Shown: positions 1 through 9,135 of the stretch, in pieces
Position numbering within the stretch: the stretch's first letter is position 1
How the letters are laid out: every line of letters begins with the position of its first letter
Source: JBBRHQ01 sp963738305
GTDB taxonomy: Bacteria > Actinomycetota > Thermoleophilia > Solirubrobacterales > 70-9
NCBI GenBank assembly: GCA_963738305.1
Contig: CAVTVU010000006.1
Span: 333,355-397,354 of the forward strand
Direction of reading: 5' to 3'
Length of the DNA: 64,000 bases
The notes under the pieces: generated by a model
Seen by the model: the letters and a program-made list of their open reading frames with translations, nothing else
What the model was told of the DNA's origin: nothing
Databases searched by the model: none
Translations under genes and position numbers: made by a program

Positions 1-542
<542 letters not shown>

Positions 543-546
<4 letters not shown>

Positions 547-1802
547 GGGCCGTCCCTTCTCAGCTCCTCGAGCCGCTCGATCGCCTCGGCGGGGTCGAGC
601 GGGCGTTGCTCGCCGCTCTGCATGTCGCGGAGCTGGGCGGTGCCGTCCTCCTCGAGGATGACCGTTGCTCTGGCGCCGACCCGGTCGGCCTGCTTGAGCT
701 GGCCCTTAAGCCCACGTGCACCGAGGTCCAACTCGGCGGTGAGGCCGGCGTTTCGCAGCTCCGAGACCAGGGCGAGCGCACGCCGGCGCCCCTCGTCGGT
801 GGTGACGGCGACGAAGGCGTCGCGCGGCTCCGGGGCGACCTCCGCCTCGGCGCCCATCGCCAGCAGGATCCGCTCGATTCCCGCGGCCCAACCTGCGGCG
901 GGTGTCGCCGGGCCGCCCAGCTGCTCCACCAGCCGGTCGTAGCGGCCGCCGCCGCCGATCTGGGATTGGGCACCGAGGTGGCTGCAGTCCAGCTCGAACA
1001 CGGTGCGCGTGTAGTAGTCGAGCCCACGCACCAGGGTGTCGTCGATCTCGTAGGAGACGCCGTTGGAGTCGAGCAGCCCGCGGACGGTCGCGAAGTGCTC
1101 GGCGTCGTCGCCGTCGAGGCGCTCCAGAAGCCGCGGCGCGCCGGCCATCACCTCCCGGGTTCCCTCGTCCTTGGAGTCGAACGCGCGCATCGGGTTGGCG
1201 TCGATCCGCTCGCGCACGTCGCCAGCCAGCCGCGTCTCGTTGGCGCGCAGGTAGGAGACCAGCTCGTCGCGGTAGGAGGCGCGCGACTCGGGCGAGCCGA
1301 GGCTGGAGAGCCGCAACGTCACCCCGGGCACCCCCAGCTCGCTGATGATCTCGTCGAAGAGCATGATCACCTCGGCGTCGACCAGCGGCACATCGGAGCC
1401 GATCGCCTCGGCGCCGAACTGGTGGAACTGGCGGTAACGGCCGGCCTGTGGCGCCTCGTAGCGGAAGAAGGGGCCCCAGTAGAAGAGCTTCACCGGCTGC
1501 GCGAGCTTGTGCATCCCGTGCTCGACGTAGGCGCGGCAAACCGGGGCCGTGCCCTCAGGGCGGAGGCTGACGCTGCGCCCGCCGCGATCCTCGAAGGTGA
1601 ACATTTCCTTCTGGACTACGTCGGTCGCCTCCCCCACCCCCCGCGCGAACAGCTCGGTGTCCTCGAAGATCGGGGTCTCGATCCGCCCGTAGCCGGCCCG
1701 CTCGAAGACGGCGCGCACCACTCGCTCGAGGCGGTCGCGGGAACGCGCGTCGGCGGGAAGGACGTCGAAGGTCCCCTTCGGTGCTTGGGCGCCTGCGCTC
1801 AT
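543..1802 (-). CDS. hisS: Histidyl-tRNA synthetase
   Basis: Class II synthetase that attaches histidine to tRNA-His. The 419 residues match the usual bacterial length. Visible motifs are PKGTFDVLP (8-16), motif 2 FRYEAPQAGRYRQFHQFG (113-130), the histidine-binding RGLDYYTRTVFE (259-270), GGGGRYDRL (283-291) and motif 3 GWAAGIERILLAM (304-316). The anticodon-binding domain follows from about residue 325. It lies directly upstream of aspS with a 4-base overlap. The ATG start at 1802 leaves 17 bases to the preceding hydrolase gene on the same strand. Confidence 0.97.
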
Positions 1803-1819
1803 CGGCTGACGGCGCCCGT

Positions 1820-2458
1820 TCAGCGCGCCAGCTCGGCCAGGAACGGATTCGAGGCCTGCTCGGCCCCGATCGTGGTGACACCCATATGACCCGGGTAGAC
1901 CGTCGTCTCGGGGGAGTGCGACTCGACAAGTGTCCCGATCGACTCCAACAGGGTGCCCCAGTCGCCCCCGGGGAGGTCGGTGCGGCCCACCGAGCCCTGG
2001 AACAGGACGTCCCCGGAGAAGATCGCGTCCTCGCCACGGACCGAGTAGGTCACGTGGCCGGGGCTGTGCCCAGGGGTGAAGATGACGTCGATCTCGAAAC
2101 CGGCCAGGTCGAGTCTCTCGCCACCGGCGACCGTCTCGTCGGCGTCGTAGCTTTCGAAGGGGCCGAAACCCGGCCAGGGAACGAAGGCCATGATGTCGGC
2201 CAGCAGCGGCACCTCGATCTCCGGGCAGTAGACGGGCGCGCCGGTGGCCTTCGCGACAGGGGCGACGGCACCGATGTGGTCGAAATGGCAGTGGGTGAGC
2301 AGGATCGCCTCGACCTGGAGGCCCAGCTCGTCGACCGGAGCGAGGATCCGCTCCGGCTCGTCACCGGGATCGACGATCAGGGCACGCTCGGAGCCGTCGC
2401 GCCGGAAGACGAAGCAGTTCTCCGCCACCTGGCCGACCGTGAACATGCGAACGTCCAT
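1820..2458 (-). CDS. Metallo-beta-lactamase-fold hydrolase (glyoxalase II-like)
   Basis: A 212-residue soluble hydrolase of the metallo-beta-lactamase fold. The zinc site is complete: THCHFDH at 55-61 gives the HxHxDH signature, and TPGHSPGH, FSGDVLF and YPGHMG supply the later ligands. Glyoxalase II-like enzymes of this size hydrolyse thioesters such as S-lactoylglutathione or mycothiol adducts, but the substrate cannot be read from sequence. The ATG start follows the stop of the upstream membrane protein with no spacing, and hisS follows 17 bases downstream. A hydrolase of this family beside hisS is frequent in bacteria. Confidence 0.88.
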   Translation of the reverse strand: MDVRMFTVGQVAENCFVFRRDGSERALIVDPGDEPERILAPVDELGLQVEAILLTHCHFDHIGAVAPVAKATGAPVYCPEIEVPLLADIMAFVPWPGFGPFESYDADETVAGGERLDLAGFEIDVIFTPGHSPGHVTYSVRGEDAIFSGDVLFQGSVGRTDLPGGDWGTLLESIGTLVESHSPETTVYPGHMGVTTIGAEQASNPFLAELAR

Positions 2459-2830
2459 CTAATCGCCTCCCTCGCGCATCTTCGCCCGCTCGCGACGGCG
2501 CCAGATCATCTGGTCCATGTAATAGCCGGCCGGGATGTAGAAGGCGAGCATGAAGAGGCTCAACCCGATCGCCTCCCCGGCGGGCCGCTTGAAGCCGACC
2601 AAGAGGAGGACGAAGAAGACGGCAGCGGCGATCAACCCGCGCACGGCGGCCGAGCGCCAGCTCGGGGTGCGGTCCACGCGGCTCTGGCCGCCCCCGCTTC
2701 GCTTCGACCTCGCACGCGCCCGGGCCTCCTCGCGCGTGCGCGGGCGGGCCTTGCGGCGGTTGCCGGCATCGATCCGGCCCCCCTGGGTACCGCGGTGCTT
2801 GCGACGCCGCTTCTTGCGCGTCTGGGCCAT
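2459..2830 (-). CDS. Small membrane protein with basic cytoplasmic N-terminus
   Basis: Unrecognised 123-residue protein. Residues 1-48 are extremely rich in Arg and Lys (MAQTRKKRRRKHRG at the start) and look disordered and cytoplasmic. Two hydrophobic segments follow at about 64-80 and 86-104, then a short charged tail ending REGGD. By the positive-inside rule both ends should be cytoplasmic. The stop codon abuts the start of the metallo-hydrolase gene, so the two are probably co-transcribed. No catalytic motif is visible. The basic tail could bind nucleic acid or membrane phospholipid, but that is speculation. Confidence 0.7.
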   Translation of the reverse strand: MAQTRKKRRRKHRGTQGGRIDAGNRRKARPRTREEARARARSKRSGGGQSRVDRTPSWRSAAVRGLIAAAVFFVLLLVGFKRPAGEAIGLSLFMLAFYIPAGYYMDQMIWRRRERAKMREGGD

Positions 2831-2839
2831 GGGGGGAAT

Positions 2840-3739
2840 CTAGCGGGAGCCGCCGCCGCCCGCGCTGGGCAGAACGCGCTCGATCACCCGCAGATCGGGA
2901 TCGAAGCCGCGGATCGGCACCTCATCCGGATAGCCCTCCAGCGCGGCCTCGGGGATCAGCCCGACCAGCTCGGCCTCCAGCGGCCTGGCGCCGGCGGGGA
3001 CGGCCAGCTCCGCGATGCGCGCGACCACTGCGGCCAGGGGGACGGAGAGCGGGTCGTGGACGTTGGTCGAGATCTGGGGCCGGCCACCGGAGAGGATCAG
3101 CCCGATCGCGCGCACCCCGGGCAGCCCTCCTCCGGATTCGCGCAGCTCGGCGGCGATTCGCTGAACCGTCGGCTCGTCACCCCGGTCGAGGACCACGTTG
3201 AAAGCCGCGAGCGGTGGACGGGCGGTCACCAGGGTCGCGCCGGCGCTCGGGTGCGCGACCGGGGGGCCCCAGTCGGGAGCCAGCTCGCCGCTCTCCATCC
3301 GCCGGCGCAGCTCGCTCGGCCCGCCGCGGCGGAAGAAGGCGCGCTCGGCCCGCTCGGGAGCGCCGGCCAGCTCGCCGTAGCCGAACACGGGGATCCCCAG
3401 CTCGCCGATCGCTTCGGCGACGGCCCGAGCCTCGGCGAGCGCGGCATCGTAATCGGCCTCGTCCAACCAGACCACGGGACAGACGTCGAGGGCGCCGACG
3501 CAGGGGTGAAGACCCCGGTGCCGGGTGATGTCGATCAGCTCCAGCGCGGCGTCGGCGCCTGATGCGAGGGCGCCTCGGAGCGACCCCGGGTCGGCTGCCA
3601 GGGTGAAGACGGAGCGGTTGTGGTCGGCATCGGTGTGGCGGTCGAGCAGGACGGCGCCGCTGGTGAACGCCGACTCGAGCGCCAGGATGCGGTCGGCCTC
3701 GCGGCCCTCGGAGACGTTGGGGACCGCGAGCAGCGCCAA
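2840..3739 (-). CDS. Glutamate formiminotransferase-like protein (FTCD N-terminal family)
   Basis: 299 residues matching the formiminotransferase half of FTCD, which moves the formimino group of N-formiminoglutamate to tetrahydrofolate. Markers are VPNVSEG (6-12), DADHNRSVFT (37-46) and RHRGLHPCVGALDVCPV (about 73-89). The cyclodeaminase half is absent, as in many stand-alone bacterial members. The start is TTG at 3739, directly after the TAG stop of the aminopeptidase-like gene, which fixes it well. No hut genes are nearby, so a role in histidine breakdown is not supported by context; a general folate C1 role is possible. Confidence 0.85.
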   Translation of the reverse strand: MALLAVPNVSEGREADRILALESAFTSGAVLLDRHTDADHNRSVFTLAADPGSLRGALASGADAALELIDITRHRGLHPCVGALDVCPVVWLDEADYDAALAEARAVAEAIGELGIPVFGYGELAGAPERAERAFFRRGGPSELRRRMESGELAPDWGPPVAHPSAGATLVTARPPLAAFNVVLDRGDEPTVQRIAAELRESGGGLPGVRAIGLILSGGRPQISTNVHDPLSVPLAAVVARIAELAVPAGARPLEAELVGLIPEAALEGYPDEVPIRGFDPDLRVIERVLPSAGGGGSR

Positions 3740-4693
3740 CTACACCAGCAGCTCCCCGCCGCGGACGAGCGGCTCGCCGTCAACGGTGACGTCAGGATCG
3801 AGGACGACGCAGTCGAGGTGGACCGGAACCTGGACCGTGCCACCGATACCCGCCGAGGCGCCGAAGGCCACGTGTGTGGTGCCGAGGATCTTCTCGTCCT
3901 CGAGGATCTCACCAGTCAGGATCGCCTTTTCGTTGGTCCCAACGCCGAGCTCGGCGACGTTAGTGCCGTCGGGGCCGTGCGCGCTCAGCAACTCGAACAG
4001 CCGCTCACCTTCGGCACCGCTCGCCTCGCGGAGGTGTCCGTCGGCCACGGTGAGCCGGACCGGCTCGGAGACCTTGCCGATCCCGGCGATCGATCCTGCA
4101 ACTACAAGCGTTCCCCGGCCGGTGCCCTCGACAGGGGCGATGAACCCCTCGCCGCACGGCAGGTTGCCGAACGCCCCAGGAGCGGTGAGCTCGCCGGTGT
4201 CCGGGATCGCGTCGCGGCCCTCGATCCCCAGCCGCAGGTCGCTGCCCAGAGGGCAGGTGATCAGCGCCTCTGAGCCTGCGTCGAGGGCGGCGGCAACGGC
4301 GGCTCCGCGGCGGCGAAGCCGCTCGATGTCGGCGCTCATGACGCGCGCCAGCATCTCCTCGGTGACGCCCGGCAGGGTGGCGATCCGAGCGCCGGCCTCG
4401 CTTGCGGCCTTGCGCGCAGCCGTGTGTGAGAGGGACTGCACCGTGGGGGCGAGGACTACGTCGGCGGCGGACATTGCGGCCGCAAGCGCAGCAGGCGGCT
4501 CGCCAGCGTGCGAAGCCCGCTCGGCCATCAAAGCGAGGATCGCCTCGGCTCCGGCCTCCGCGGCCGCATCGCCGAGCGCCCCGCCGATCCTCTCGGTGGC
4601 CTTGTTGCAGATCACCAGGACCTCTTCGCCCTCGCTCACCCCCAGGCAGTCGCGGACGACGGTCCGGGCGGATCGGTCAAGCGCCTCGCTCAT
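3740..4693 (-). CDS. Aminopeptidase T/M29-like protein
   Basis: 317 residues beginning MSEALDRSARTVVRDCLG. Its overall plan resembles the M29 aminopeptidase-T superfamily: an N-terminal alpha/beta half with GEEVLVICNK, then GAFGNLPCGEGFIAPVEG, ELGVGTNEKA and a C-terminal HVAFGASAGIGG region containing the expected Glu and His ligands. M29 enzymes are metal-dependent exopeptidases, but related proteins include ring-cleaving dioxygenases, so the reaction is uncertain. The ATG at 4693 is preferred over an upstream in-frame ATG at 4822 because it starts at the homologous region and has a TAGGCT promoter element 8 bases before it. It is followed without a gap by the formiminotransferase-like gene. 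Confidence 0.72.
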   Translation of the reverse strand: MSEALDRSARTVVRDCLGVSEGEEVLVICNKATERIGGALGDAAAEAGAEAILALMAERASHAGEPPAALAAAMSAADVVLAPTVQSLSHTAARKAASEAGARIATLPGVTEEMLARVMSADIERLRRRGAAVAAALDAGSEALITCPLGSDLRLGIEGRDAIPDTGELTAPGAFGNLPCGEGFIAPVEGTGRGTLVVAGSIAGIGKVSEPVRLTVADGHLREASGAEGERLFELLSAHGPDGTNVAELGVGTNEKAILTGEILEDEKILGTTHVAFGASAGIGGTVQVPVHLDCVVLDPDVTVDGEPLVRGGELLV

Positions 4694-4701
4694 CGGGCGC
4701 A

Positions 4702-4707
4702 AGCCTA
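4702..4707 (-). promoter_or_regulatory. Candidate -10 element for a leaderless transcript
   Basis: On the minus strand TAGGCT fits the TANNNT actinobacterial -10 consensus and stands 8 bases before the ATG at 4693. No Shine-Dalgarno sequence fits between, so the mRNA would begin at or near the start codon. No clear -35 element is seen. Confidence 0.4.
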
Positions 4708-4783
4708 GAAGAGGCGGCGACCGCGAACTGACGCACCTCGGTTCCACCCCTCGGTACTCCGACGCGACAGTTCCTGTGAGACG

Positions 4784-6025
4784 ATGCCAGGTGAGCGAGC
4801 CGTGGGGAGTCGGACTCGACATGAAGGATCGAGACAGGGCGGCATCGCCGCCCTGTCCATGGTGCTAGGGGGATTGATCGTGGCGACGGCGGCGCAGGGC
4901 TCTGGGGCGCATTCGCACCTTCAGCGGCGCGACCACTACACGCCCGTGGTCCAGTCGGTGCTCAGCGAGCCGCGCTGGTTCAGGGGGGCGGACCACCGCA
5001 TCCACCTCGCCTACGAGCTGAGGCTGATCAATGGCTTCCCGGTGCCGATCCGGGTCACGGGGCTGCGGATCCGGGATCCCCGGCGGCACCGCACCCTGGC
5101 TCGGCTGAAGGGGGCGCGACTGAGGCAGTCGATGTCCCTGCTGGCCGAGCCGTCGAACCCGACGAGGACGCTTCCATCGTCGTCAGTGGGGATCGTCTAT
5201 GTCGACCTCACGTTCAAGCGCCGCGCCGGGATACCGGAGACCGTCAAGCACGCCCTGACCGTGCATGTCCCTCCCGGTCTGCCGGTTTCGCGCAGGATCA
5301 CGACGGTCGGGGCCAGTGCTCGGGTGGACCAGCGTCCGCCGATCGTGCTCGGGCCGATGCTCCGCGGCCGCGGCTGGATCGCGGTCGGAAGCTGCTGCGA
5401 CGGTCCTCACCGTCGCTCGATCCAGCCCGTCAACGGCCACCTCAGGCTCGGCCAGCGTTTCGCGATCGACTGGAACGGCTTCGACCGGCGGCGCTATTTC
5501 GTCCGGGGGGACCAGGACGTCAACAGGAATTGGACCTTCTTCGGCAAGCCGGTGGTGGCGGTCCGCGAGGCCAGGGTCGTCAAGGCCTTCGACCGGCTGC
5601 CCGATCAGATTCCCAACCACCCGACGAAGGTCGGAATCCGGAAGGCAGACGGAAACTACGTGATCCTCGCACTCGGCCAGCATCGTTTCGCCTTCTACGC
5701 CCACCTGGAGGCGGGCAGCGTCCGGGTCCGGGCGGGGCAGCACGTTCGAGAGGGGCAGGTGATCGGCCGGCTCGGGAACTCCGGCAGCTCGACCGGTCCC
5801 CATCTGCACTTTCAGGTGATGAACCGACCCTCGGCCCTCGACTCGGACGGCCTTCCCTTCGTCTTCGACCGGTTCTACCTGCGCGGGAAGACCCCCAGCC
5901 TCGACGCGATGGTCCCGATCATCGAAGCCGAGAAGCCCGTGCCGGTGGATCGCAGGACCGCCGGCCCGCGCCGCAACGAGCTGCCGCTGGGACTCGATGT
6001 GGTCGACTTCCCCGCCCGGGGATAG
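4784..6025 (+). CDS. Secreted M23 (LytM-type) metallopeptidase
   Basis: A 413-residue exported endopeptidase expected to cut peptidoglycan cross-bridges outside the membrane. A hydrophobic stretch at about 20-43 (AALSMVLGGLIVATAAQG) acts as a signal peptide. Residues 45-230 form a protein-specific domain without recognised motif. The LytM domain is at the C-terminal side, with FYAHLE (about 302-307) and GSSTGPHLHFQVM (about 334-346) providing the zinc and catalytic histidines; NGHLRLGQRFAIDW supplies the first His/Asp pair. All key residues are present, so it looks active. It is divergent from the aminopeptidase-like gene, and a tRNA gene follows 30 bases downstream. Confidence 0.88.
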   Translation: MPGERAVGSRTRHEGSRQGGIAALSMVLGGLIVATAAQGSGAHSHLQRRDHYTPVVQSVLSEPRWFRGADHRIHLAYELRLINGFPVPIRVTGLRIRDPRRHRTLARLKGARLRQSMSLLAEPSNPTRTLPSSSVGIVYVDLTFKRRAGIPETVKHALTVHVPPGLPVSRRITTVGASARVDQRPPIVLGPMLRGRGWIAVGSCCDGPHRRSIQPVNGHLRLGQRFAIDWNGFDRRRYFVRGDQDVNRNWTFFGKPVVAVREARVVKAFDRLPDQIPNHPTKVGIRKADGNYVILALGQHRFAFYAHLEAGSVRVRAGQHVREGQVIGRLGNSGSSTGPHLHFQVMNRPSALDSDGLPFVFDRFYLRGKTPSLDAMVPIIEAEKPVPVDRRTAGPRRNELPLGLDVVDFPARG

Positions 6026-6055
6026 CCCCGACCCGACGCTACGATTCCCCTCCCC

Positions 6056-6129
6056 GCCGGGGTAGCTCAGCTGGTTAGAGCAGCGGAATCATAATCCGCG
6101 TGTCGGGGGTTCGAGTCCCTCCCCCGGCA
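6056..6129 (+). tRNA. tRNA with CAT anticodon (elongator Met, or Ile2)
   Basis: A complete 74-base cloverleaf folds by eye. The 7-bp acceptor stem is GCCGGGG/CCCCGGC, the D-stem GCTC/GAGC, the anticodon stem GCGGA/TCCGC with loop ATCATAA (anticodon CAT at 6090-6092), and the T-stem carries loop TTCGAGT. The discriminator base is A and no CCA is encoded. The fully paired acceptor stem and absence of three consecutive G-C pairs in the anticodon stem argue against initiator tRNA. A lysidine-modified tRNA-Ile2 also has CAT and cannot be excluded. TACGAT at 6040-6045 is a possible -10 element. Confidence 0.93.
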
Positions 6130-6168
6130 TGATCCACGCACCGGGCTCCTCGGCCCGTCGTGGCGGAA

Positions 6169-7092
6169 CTAGACCGGGTTTGTTGCGGTGACGATCCAGA
6201 CCGACGCCCGCCCGAGAATGGAGCCATCGGGTTGGCGCCAGGCCGCGTATCGGTCGGCGAGCGCCTCGGCTATCTCGGGGCGGCGGCTCTCCCCGTAATC
6301 CCCGTTGAGCCGGATCAGCTCGGCTCCGGGCCCAATTGCGAGCATGGCTTCGACGGCCTCATCGATATCCCGTCCCATCAGATAGTCGAAGTCGCGTCGG
6401 TGAAGCTCGATCTGATCGAAACCGGCCGCTTCGAGGATTCCGCGAGCCGTATCGGGATTCCCCAGGGAGAAGGGCCCCGGGCCGCAGGTGTCGGCGTCGT
6501 ACTCCGCGGGACGAGAGAGGAAGCGTTGGACGACCTCCTCTGTTTCGGACCAGATCGGGCTCTCGTCCTTGCGCCGCCACACGACCTTGCGCAGCACGCC
6601 GCCTGGCCTGAGCGCTCCGCGAATCGCGCGCATCGCCGGAACCGGCGCAGCGAAGAACTGCGTACCCATACGCGAGAAGGCGTAGTCAAAGGTCGGTTCC
6701 CACTGCGCCGTCTGCGCGTCAGCTACCTCGAACTCGGCGTTCTCGACGCCTGCTGCCGCGGCCTCTTGGCGGGCGCTCTCGATGAACCGCGGAGAGGAAT
6801 CGGTGCCGAGCGCCAAACCCTCAGGGCCGACGAGGTCGGCGAGCTGCTGGGTCGTATCTCCAAACCCGCAACCGATGTCGATGCACCGCCACCCGGGCTG
6901 CGGCATGAACCGCTCGAAGACCTCCCCGGTGATCTCGCTCAGCGCCCCTACGAACACCTCGCGGTTCGTCTTCCACCTCTCATAGAGGACCGTATCCCAG
7001 GCCCGCACGGCTTCCTCGTTGGCTGATGCTGTATCGCCGGGGTTCACTACCTCGTCACCGAAGGAGGCTACATCCCCTGACCAAGTCGACAA
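6169..7092 (-). CDS. SAM-dependent class I methyltransferase
   Basis: A 307-residue cytosolic methyltransferase. Motif I is CIDIGCGFGDT (70-80), followed by LGTDSSPRFIESAR with the acidic ribose-binding residue, then FEVADAQTAQW (motif II/III) and ALRPGGVLRKVVWR (motif post III). The layout resembles ubiquinone/menaquinone-type and arsenite-type small-molecule methyltransferases, but no substrate motif is visible. It converges on the tRNA gene and is divergent from the NTF2-like gene, with 67 bases between the starts. The ATG at 7092 is the only early start before the conserved domain. Confidence 0.82.
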   Translation of the reverse strand: MSTWSGDVASFGDEVVNPGDTASANEEAVRAWDTVLYERWKTNREVFVGALSEITGEVFERFMPQPGWRCIDIGCGFGDTTQQLADLVGPEGLALGTDSSPRFIESARQEAAAAGVENAEFEVADAQTAQWEPTFDYAFSRMGTQFFAAPVPAMRAIRGALRPGGVLRKVVWRRKDESPIWSETEEVVQRFLSRPAEYDADTCGPGPFSLGNPDTARGILEAAGFDQIELHRRDFDYLMGRDIDEAVEAMLAIGPGAELIRLNGDYGESRRPEIAEALADRYAAWRQPDGSILGRASVWIVTATNPV

Positions 7093-7159
7093 CCGTGCGA
7101 TCGGTCACTTTAGGGGACTGGATCTGAACGTCGGCCCCGTCGTGCCGTACCCCGTAGGC

Positions 7160-7579
7160 ATGCCCAGCGACAACGTCGAACTCGTGCTCGAGGCCACTCT
7201 CGCGGTTGCCGCCGGGGCGCCCCGGTTTGAGCTGCTCGCACCCGAGTACGTCTGGGACTTCTCGACCGCTCCCGGGCTCTGGCCCGAGGAGCAGCGCCAC
7301 CATGGCAGGAATGCTGTGGCCGAGCTGCTGCAGAGCTGGATCGGGGTCTGGGACGAGTTGCATCTCGAGGTCGAGGAGACCATCGACGGTGGCGATCGCG
7401 TCATCGTCGTGACGCGCAACTTCGGGAGATTGAGCGGCAGCCACGCGAGGGTCGAGGGCCGCTGGGCCTATCTGACCACCTGCCACGACGGCCGGATGGT
7501 CCGGACCGAGGTCTACTTCACGAAGCGCGAGGCCCTCGCGGCCGCCGAGCTCACGGGGGACGTGATATCAGGCAGCTGA
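7160..7579 (+). CDS. NTF2/SnoaL-like protein
   Basis: 139 residues with the alpha+beta cone pattern of the SnoaL/NTF2-like superfamily: an N-terminal helix MPSDNVELVLEATLAVAAG, a substrate-pocket strand YVWDFSTAPG, the helix GRNAVAELLQSWIGVWDELH and the strands VEETIDGGDRVIVVTR and RWAYLTTCHDGRMVRTEVY. Members are small isomerases, hydrolases or binding proteins, so no reaction can be assigned. The ATG at 7160 is chosen over one at 7019, which would add 47 residues unrelated to the fold and run into the divergent promoter region. The CYTH gene starts 21 bases downstream, so they may share a transcript. Confidence 0.68.
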   Translation: MPSDNVELVLEATLAVAAGAPRFELLAPEYVWDFSTAPGLWPEEQRHHGRNAVAELLQSWIGVWDELHLEVEETIDGGDRVIVVTRNFGRLSGSHARVEGRWAYLTTCHDGRMVRTEVYFTKREALAAAELTGDVISGS

Positions 7580-7600
7580 GATCGGGTAACCGGACAGCAA

Positions 7601-8062
7601 ATGGAGATCGAGCGCAAGTTTCTCGTCGCGGAGCAACCGCCCCCCGAGGGCTCGCCGTCGGTTCGAATCGAGCAGGGCTATTTGGCGCTCGATGCTAAAT
7701 CCGGCGTCGAAGTCCGCCTGCGGCGCAAGGACGAAGAGCTGTTGCTGACGATCAAGGGCGGCGCGGGACGATCGCGCAGCGAGGAGGAGCTGTCTCTCGA
7801 CCGCCAGCGCTTTGAGTCCCTCTGGCCCCTCACGGAGGGTCGCCGCCTCAGCAAGGAGCGCCACCTGATCTCCCACGGCGGCTTCGAGATCGAGCTGGAC
7901 GTCTACCGGGAGGACCTCGACGGCCTGCTGATCGCCGAGGTCGAGTTCCCCGACGAGGAGGCCGCCGAGGGCTTCGAGAAGCCCAAGTGGTTCGGCGAGG
8001 AGGTCACCGGAGAGCGGGGATATCTCAACCAGACCCTCGCCACCGAGGGGATCCCGCGGTGA
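7601..8062 (+). CDS. CYTH-domain protein (triphosphate tunnel family)
   Basis: 153 residues opening with MEIERKFLV, the ExExK signature of CYTH/triphosphate-tunnel enzymes. Further tunnel strands follow: VEVRLRRKDEELLLTIKGG, HGGFEIELDVYRED and GLLIAEVEF. The fold binds triphosphates in a beta tunnel with metal; members are inorganic triphosphatases, thiamine-triphosphatases or class IV adenylate cyclases. Length and the start motif suggest a phosphatase of the short bacterial type. The stop overlaps the GTG start of the CHAD gene (GTGA). CYTH and CHAD domains often occur fused or adjacent, pointing to polyphosphate or triphosphate metabolism. Confidence 0.88.
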   Translation: MEIERKFLVAEQPPPEGSPSVRIEQGYLALDAKSGVEVRLRRKDEELLLTIKGGAGRSRSEEELSLDRQRFESLWPLTEGRRLSKERHLISHGGFEIELDVYREDLDGLLIAEVEFPDEEAAEGFEKPKWFGEEVTGERGYLNQTLATEGIPR

Positions 8063-8953
8063 CCACCTTCCGCCTGAGGAAGAAGGAGTCCGAGGAGGAC
8101 GGCATCCGGCGAGTCGCCCACGAGCGGGCGGGGAACGCCGTCGAGCTCCTGCGCGATGAGGACGCCGACCCGGCCGAGGCGGTTCACGGGGCGCGCAAGG
8201 ACATGAAGAAGCTGCGGGCGACGCTGAGGCTGGTCCGCCCCGTGGTCGGCGATGCCACCTACCGTCGGGAGAACAAGCGCTTCCGCGCCGCCGGTCGCGC
8301 CCTCTCGGATGCACGCGATGCCCAGGTCCGCGCGGACACGCATCGACGCCCTCGCCGAGCGCTTCGACGACGAACCGCCCGACGGCGGCTGGTGGGCGGT
8401 GCGGGCAGCGCTGGCCGGCGAGGACGTGCCGGCGAGGGAGGAGCTCGAGTCGGTCCGCGAGGGCGCCGCCGCGGAGATTGCCGCCGGCGAGGAAAAGATC
8501 GACTCCTGGCCTCTCGATGCGGAGGGGTTCGGGCTCCTTCGCCCCGGGCTCAAGCGCGCCTACGCCCGCGCTCGAAAGACCTTTCGCAAGGCGCGTAAGC
8601 AGCCCACCGACGAGGCGCTGCACGAGTTCCGCAAGCGATCGAAGGACCTCTGGTACCAACTGCGACTCGTGCGCCTTGCCTGGCCGGCGGTGGTCAAGGT
8701 CACGGCCGACGAGGCGCACGAGCTCTCCGACCTGCTCGGTGACGACCACGACCTCGTCGTCCTCGACGAGCACCGTGAGGAAACCGAGCCGGCTCTGACC
8801 GCTGGGCAGCGATCACAACTGTCGGAGCTGATCGCGAGGCGTCGCAAGGAGCTCCAGGACGAGGCCTTCGCCTACGGGGAGCGCCTGCTCGCCGAGAAAC
8901 CGAAGCGGTTCGTCAAGCGGATCGAGCGCTACTGGAGCGCTGACCGACTCTAG
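8059..8953 (+). CDS. CHAD-domain protein (one frame break)
   Basis: CHAD domains are helical bundles rich in conserved His, Lys and Arg that bind inorganic polyphosphate. The protein starts at GTG 8059, overlapping the CYTH stop. HGARKDMKKLRATLRLVRP is the first CHAD helix pair and EALHEFRKRSKDLWYQLRLV the second half of the duplicated bundle. Reading leaves frame after ALSDARDAQVRA and resumes one frame over at RIDALAERF, so one extra base lies at about 8318-8335. Total length (895 bases, one more than a multiple of three) fits a single insertion. About 297 residues when restored. A sequencing error is more likely than a true lesion, because both halves are well preserved. Confidence 0.82.
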
Positions 8954-9102
8954 CTGGGCCGTGATAGCTCGTGGCGTCGGGGACCTCGGGCGGCTGAACC
9001 ACGACGATCGCGGGGATCGGAGCGGTCGAGCAGCCACTGCATGTCACCTCGCTCCCACGCCGCGACCATCTCCTGTGCTGCCGCGATGCTCTCCTCGGAC
9101 AC
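8953..9102 (-). pseudogene. Possible SnoaL/NTF2-like N-terminal remnant
   Basis: From a GTG at 9102 the minus strand reads VSEESIAAAQEMVAAWERGD and MQWLLDRSDP, the typical N-terminal helix of a SnoaL-like protein. After about 30 residues it loses frame; the next frame over reads IVVVQPPEVPDATSYHG, resembling the strand that normally follows. It then runs into the end of the CHAD gene and no C-terminal half exists. This looks like a truncated remnant. Intrinsic evidence only, and the match is by pattern, so confidence is low. Confidence 0.38.
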
Positions 9103-9135
9103 CGTTCTGAGTCTCCGGATCGGCCCGACCCTGTT

